Assembly (NCBI GenBank): GCA_946618265.1 | Contig: CAMOLA010000025.1 | Coordinates: forward strand, 1-33,136 | DNA: 33,136 nucleotides | Direction: 5' to 3' | Source: an uncultured Eggerthellaceae bacterium | GTDB taxonomy: Bacteria > Actinomycetota > Coriobacteriia > Coriobacteriales > Eggerthellaceae | Shown: positions 31,854-33,136 of the stretch, one piece after another | How positions within the stretch are numbered: position 1 is the stretch's first letter | How the letters are laid out: the number at the start of each line of letters is the position of its first letter | Translations under genes and position numbers: made by a program | Notes under the pieces: generated by a model | The model's input: only the letters and a program-made list of their open reading frames with translations | Told to the model about the DNA's origin: nothing | The model's database searches: none

Positions 31854-31864
31854 TATGCTAGATT
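31854..31864 (+). promoter_or_regulatory. Candidate -10 region of pckA
   Basis: TATGCT overlaps TAGATT 48-58 nt before the pckA start. TTCCAC lies 17 nt upstream of TATGCT as a weak -35. Confidence 0.35.
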
Positions 31865-31911
31865 GAATCCATCATCTTATCCGGTTCAACCAAGGGAGTA
31901 AGAGGCGCTAC

Positions 31912-33136
<1,225 letters not shown>

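Overview
The window looks like a chromosomal segment of a high-GC, Gram-positive anaerobe of the Coriobacteriia, most likely Eggerthellaceae. This is an inference from gene content (PutP, ATP-type PEP carboxykinase, HypCD, TSCPD protein, YfhO, large surface proteins with lysine-rich tails) and from the GC bias that opens long antisense frames. No rRNA, tRNA, transposase, phage gene or CRISPR array was found.

Layout. 1-2228: partial type-Ic aminotransferase and the sodium/proline symporter PutP (minus strand). 2442-2891: Vsr-type mismatch endonuclease with no methylase beside it. 2934-9006: minus-strand group of an ATP-grasp ligase, a PaaK/CapK-like adenylating enzyme, a polytopic membrane protein and a secreted L,D-transpeptidase with trefoil repeats. 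9406-13589: plus-strand YfhO-type membrane protein and the sugar aminotransferase WecE; together with the transpeptidase this suggests cell-envelope work. 14213-16161: cyclophilin lipoprotein, TSCPD protein, cupin. 16292-18686: RsmJ, then translationally coupled hypC-hypD. 19132-21230: tyrosine phosphatase and an atypical APH/choline-kinase-fold protein. 21414-29778: two secreted surface proteins (692 and 1987 aa) that share a lysine-rich C-terminal domain. 30619-33136: AAA ATPase and the start of pckA.

Two signals stand out. First, the leader of the 1987-aa surface protein (about 30380 to 29779, minus strand) contains a sigma-70-like promoter, the core blocks of a cobalamin riboswitch and a strong terminator hairpin. 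The next gene downstream carries a DUF4430-like (transcobalamin C-terminus-like) domain. This suggests, but does not prove, a B12-responsive surface system for corrinoid capture. Second, the intergenic regions hold about fourteen odd-length palindromes in three families with different flanks but one shared core, GGGASWSTCCC. One perfect 33-nt copy lies inside the riboswitch, between its conserved blocks. Longer inverted repeats (4325-4631, 9201-9309, 13645-13943) occupy most remaining intergenic space.
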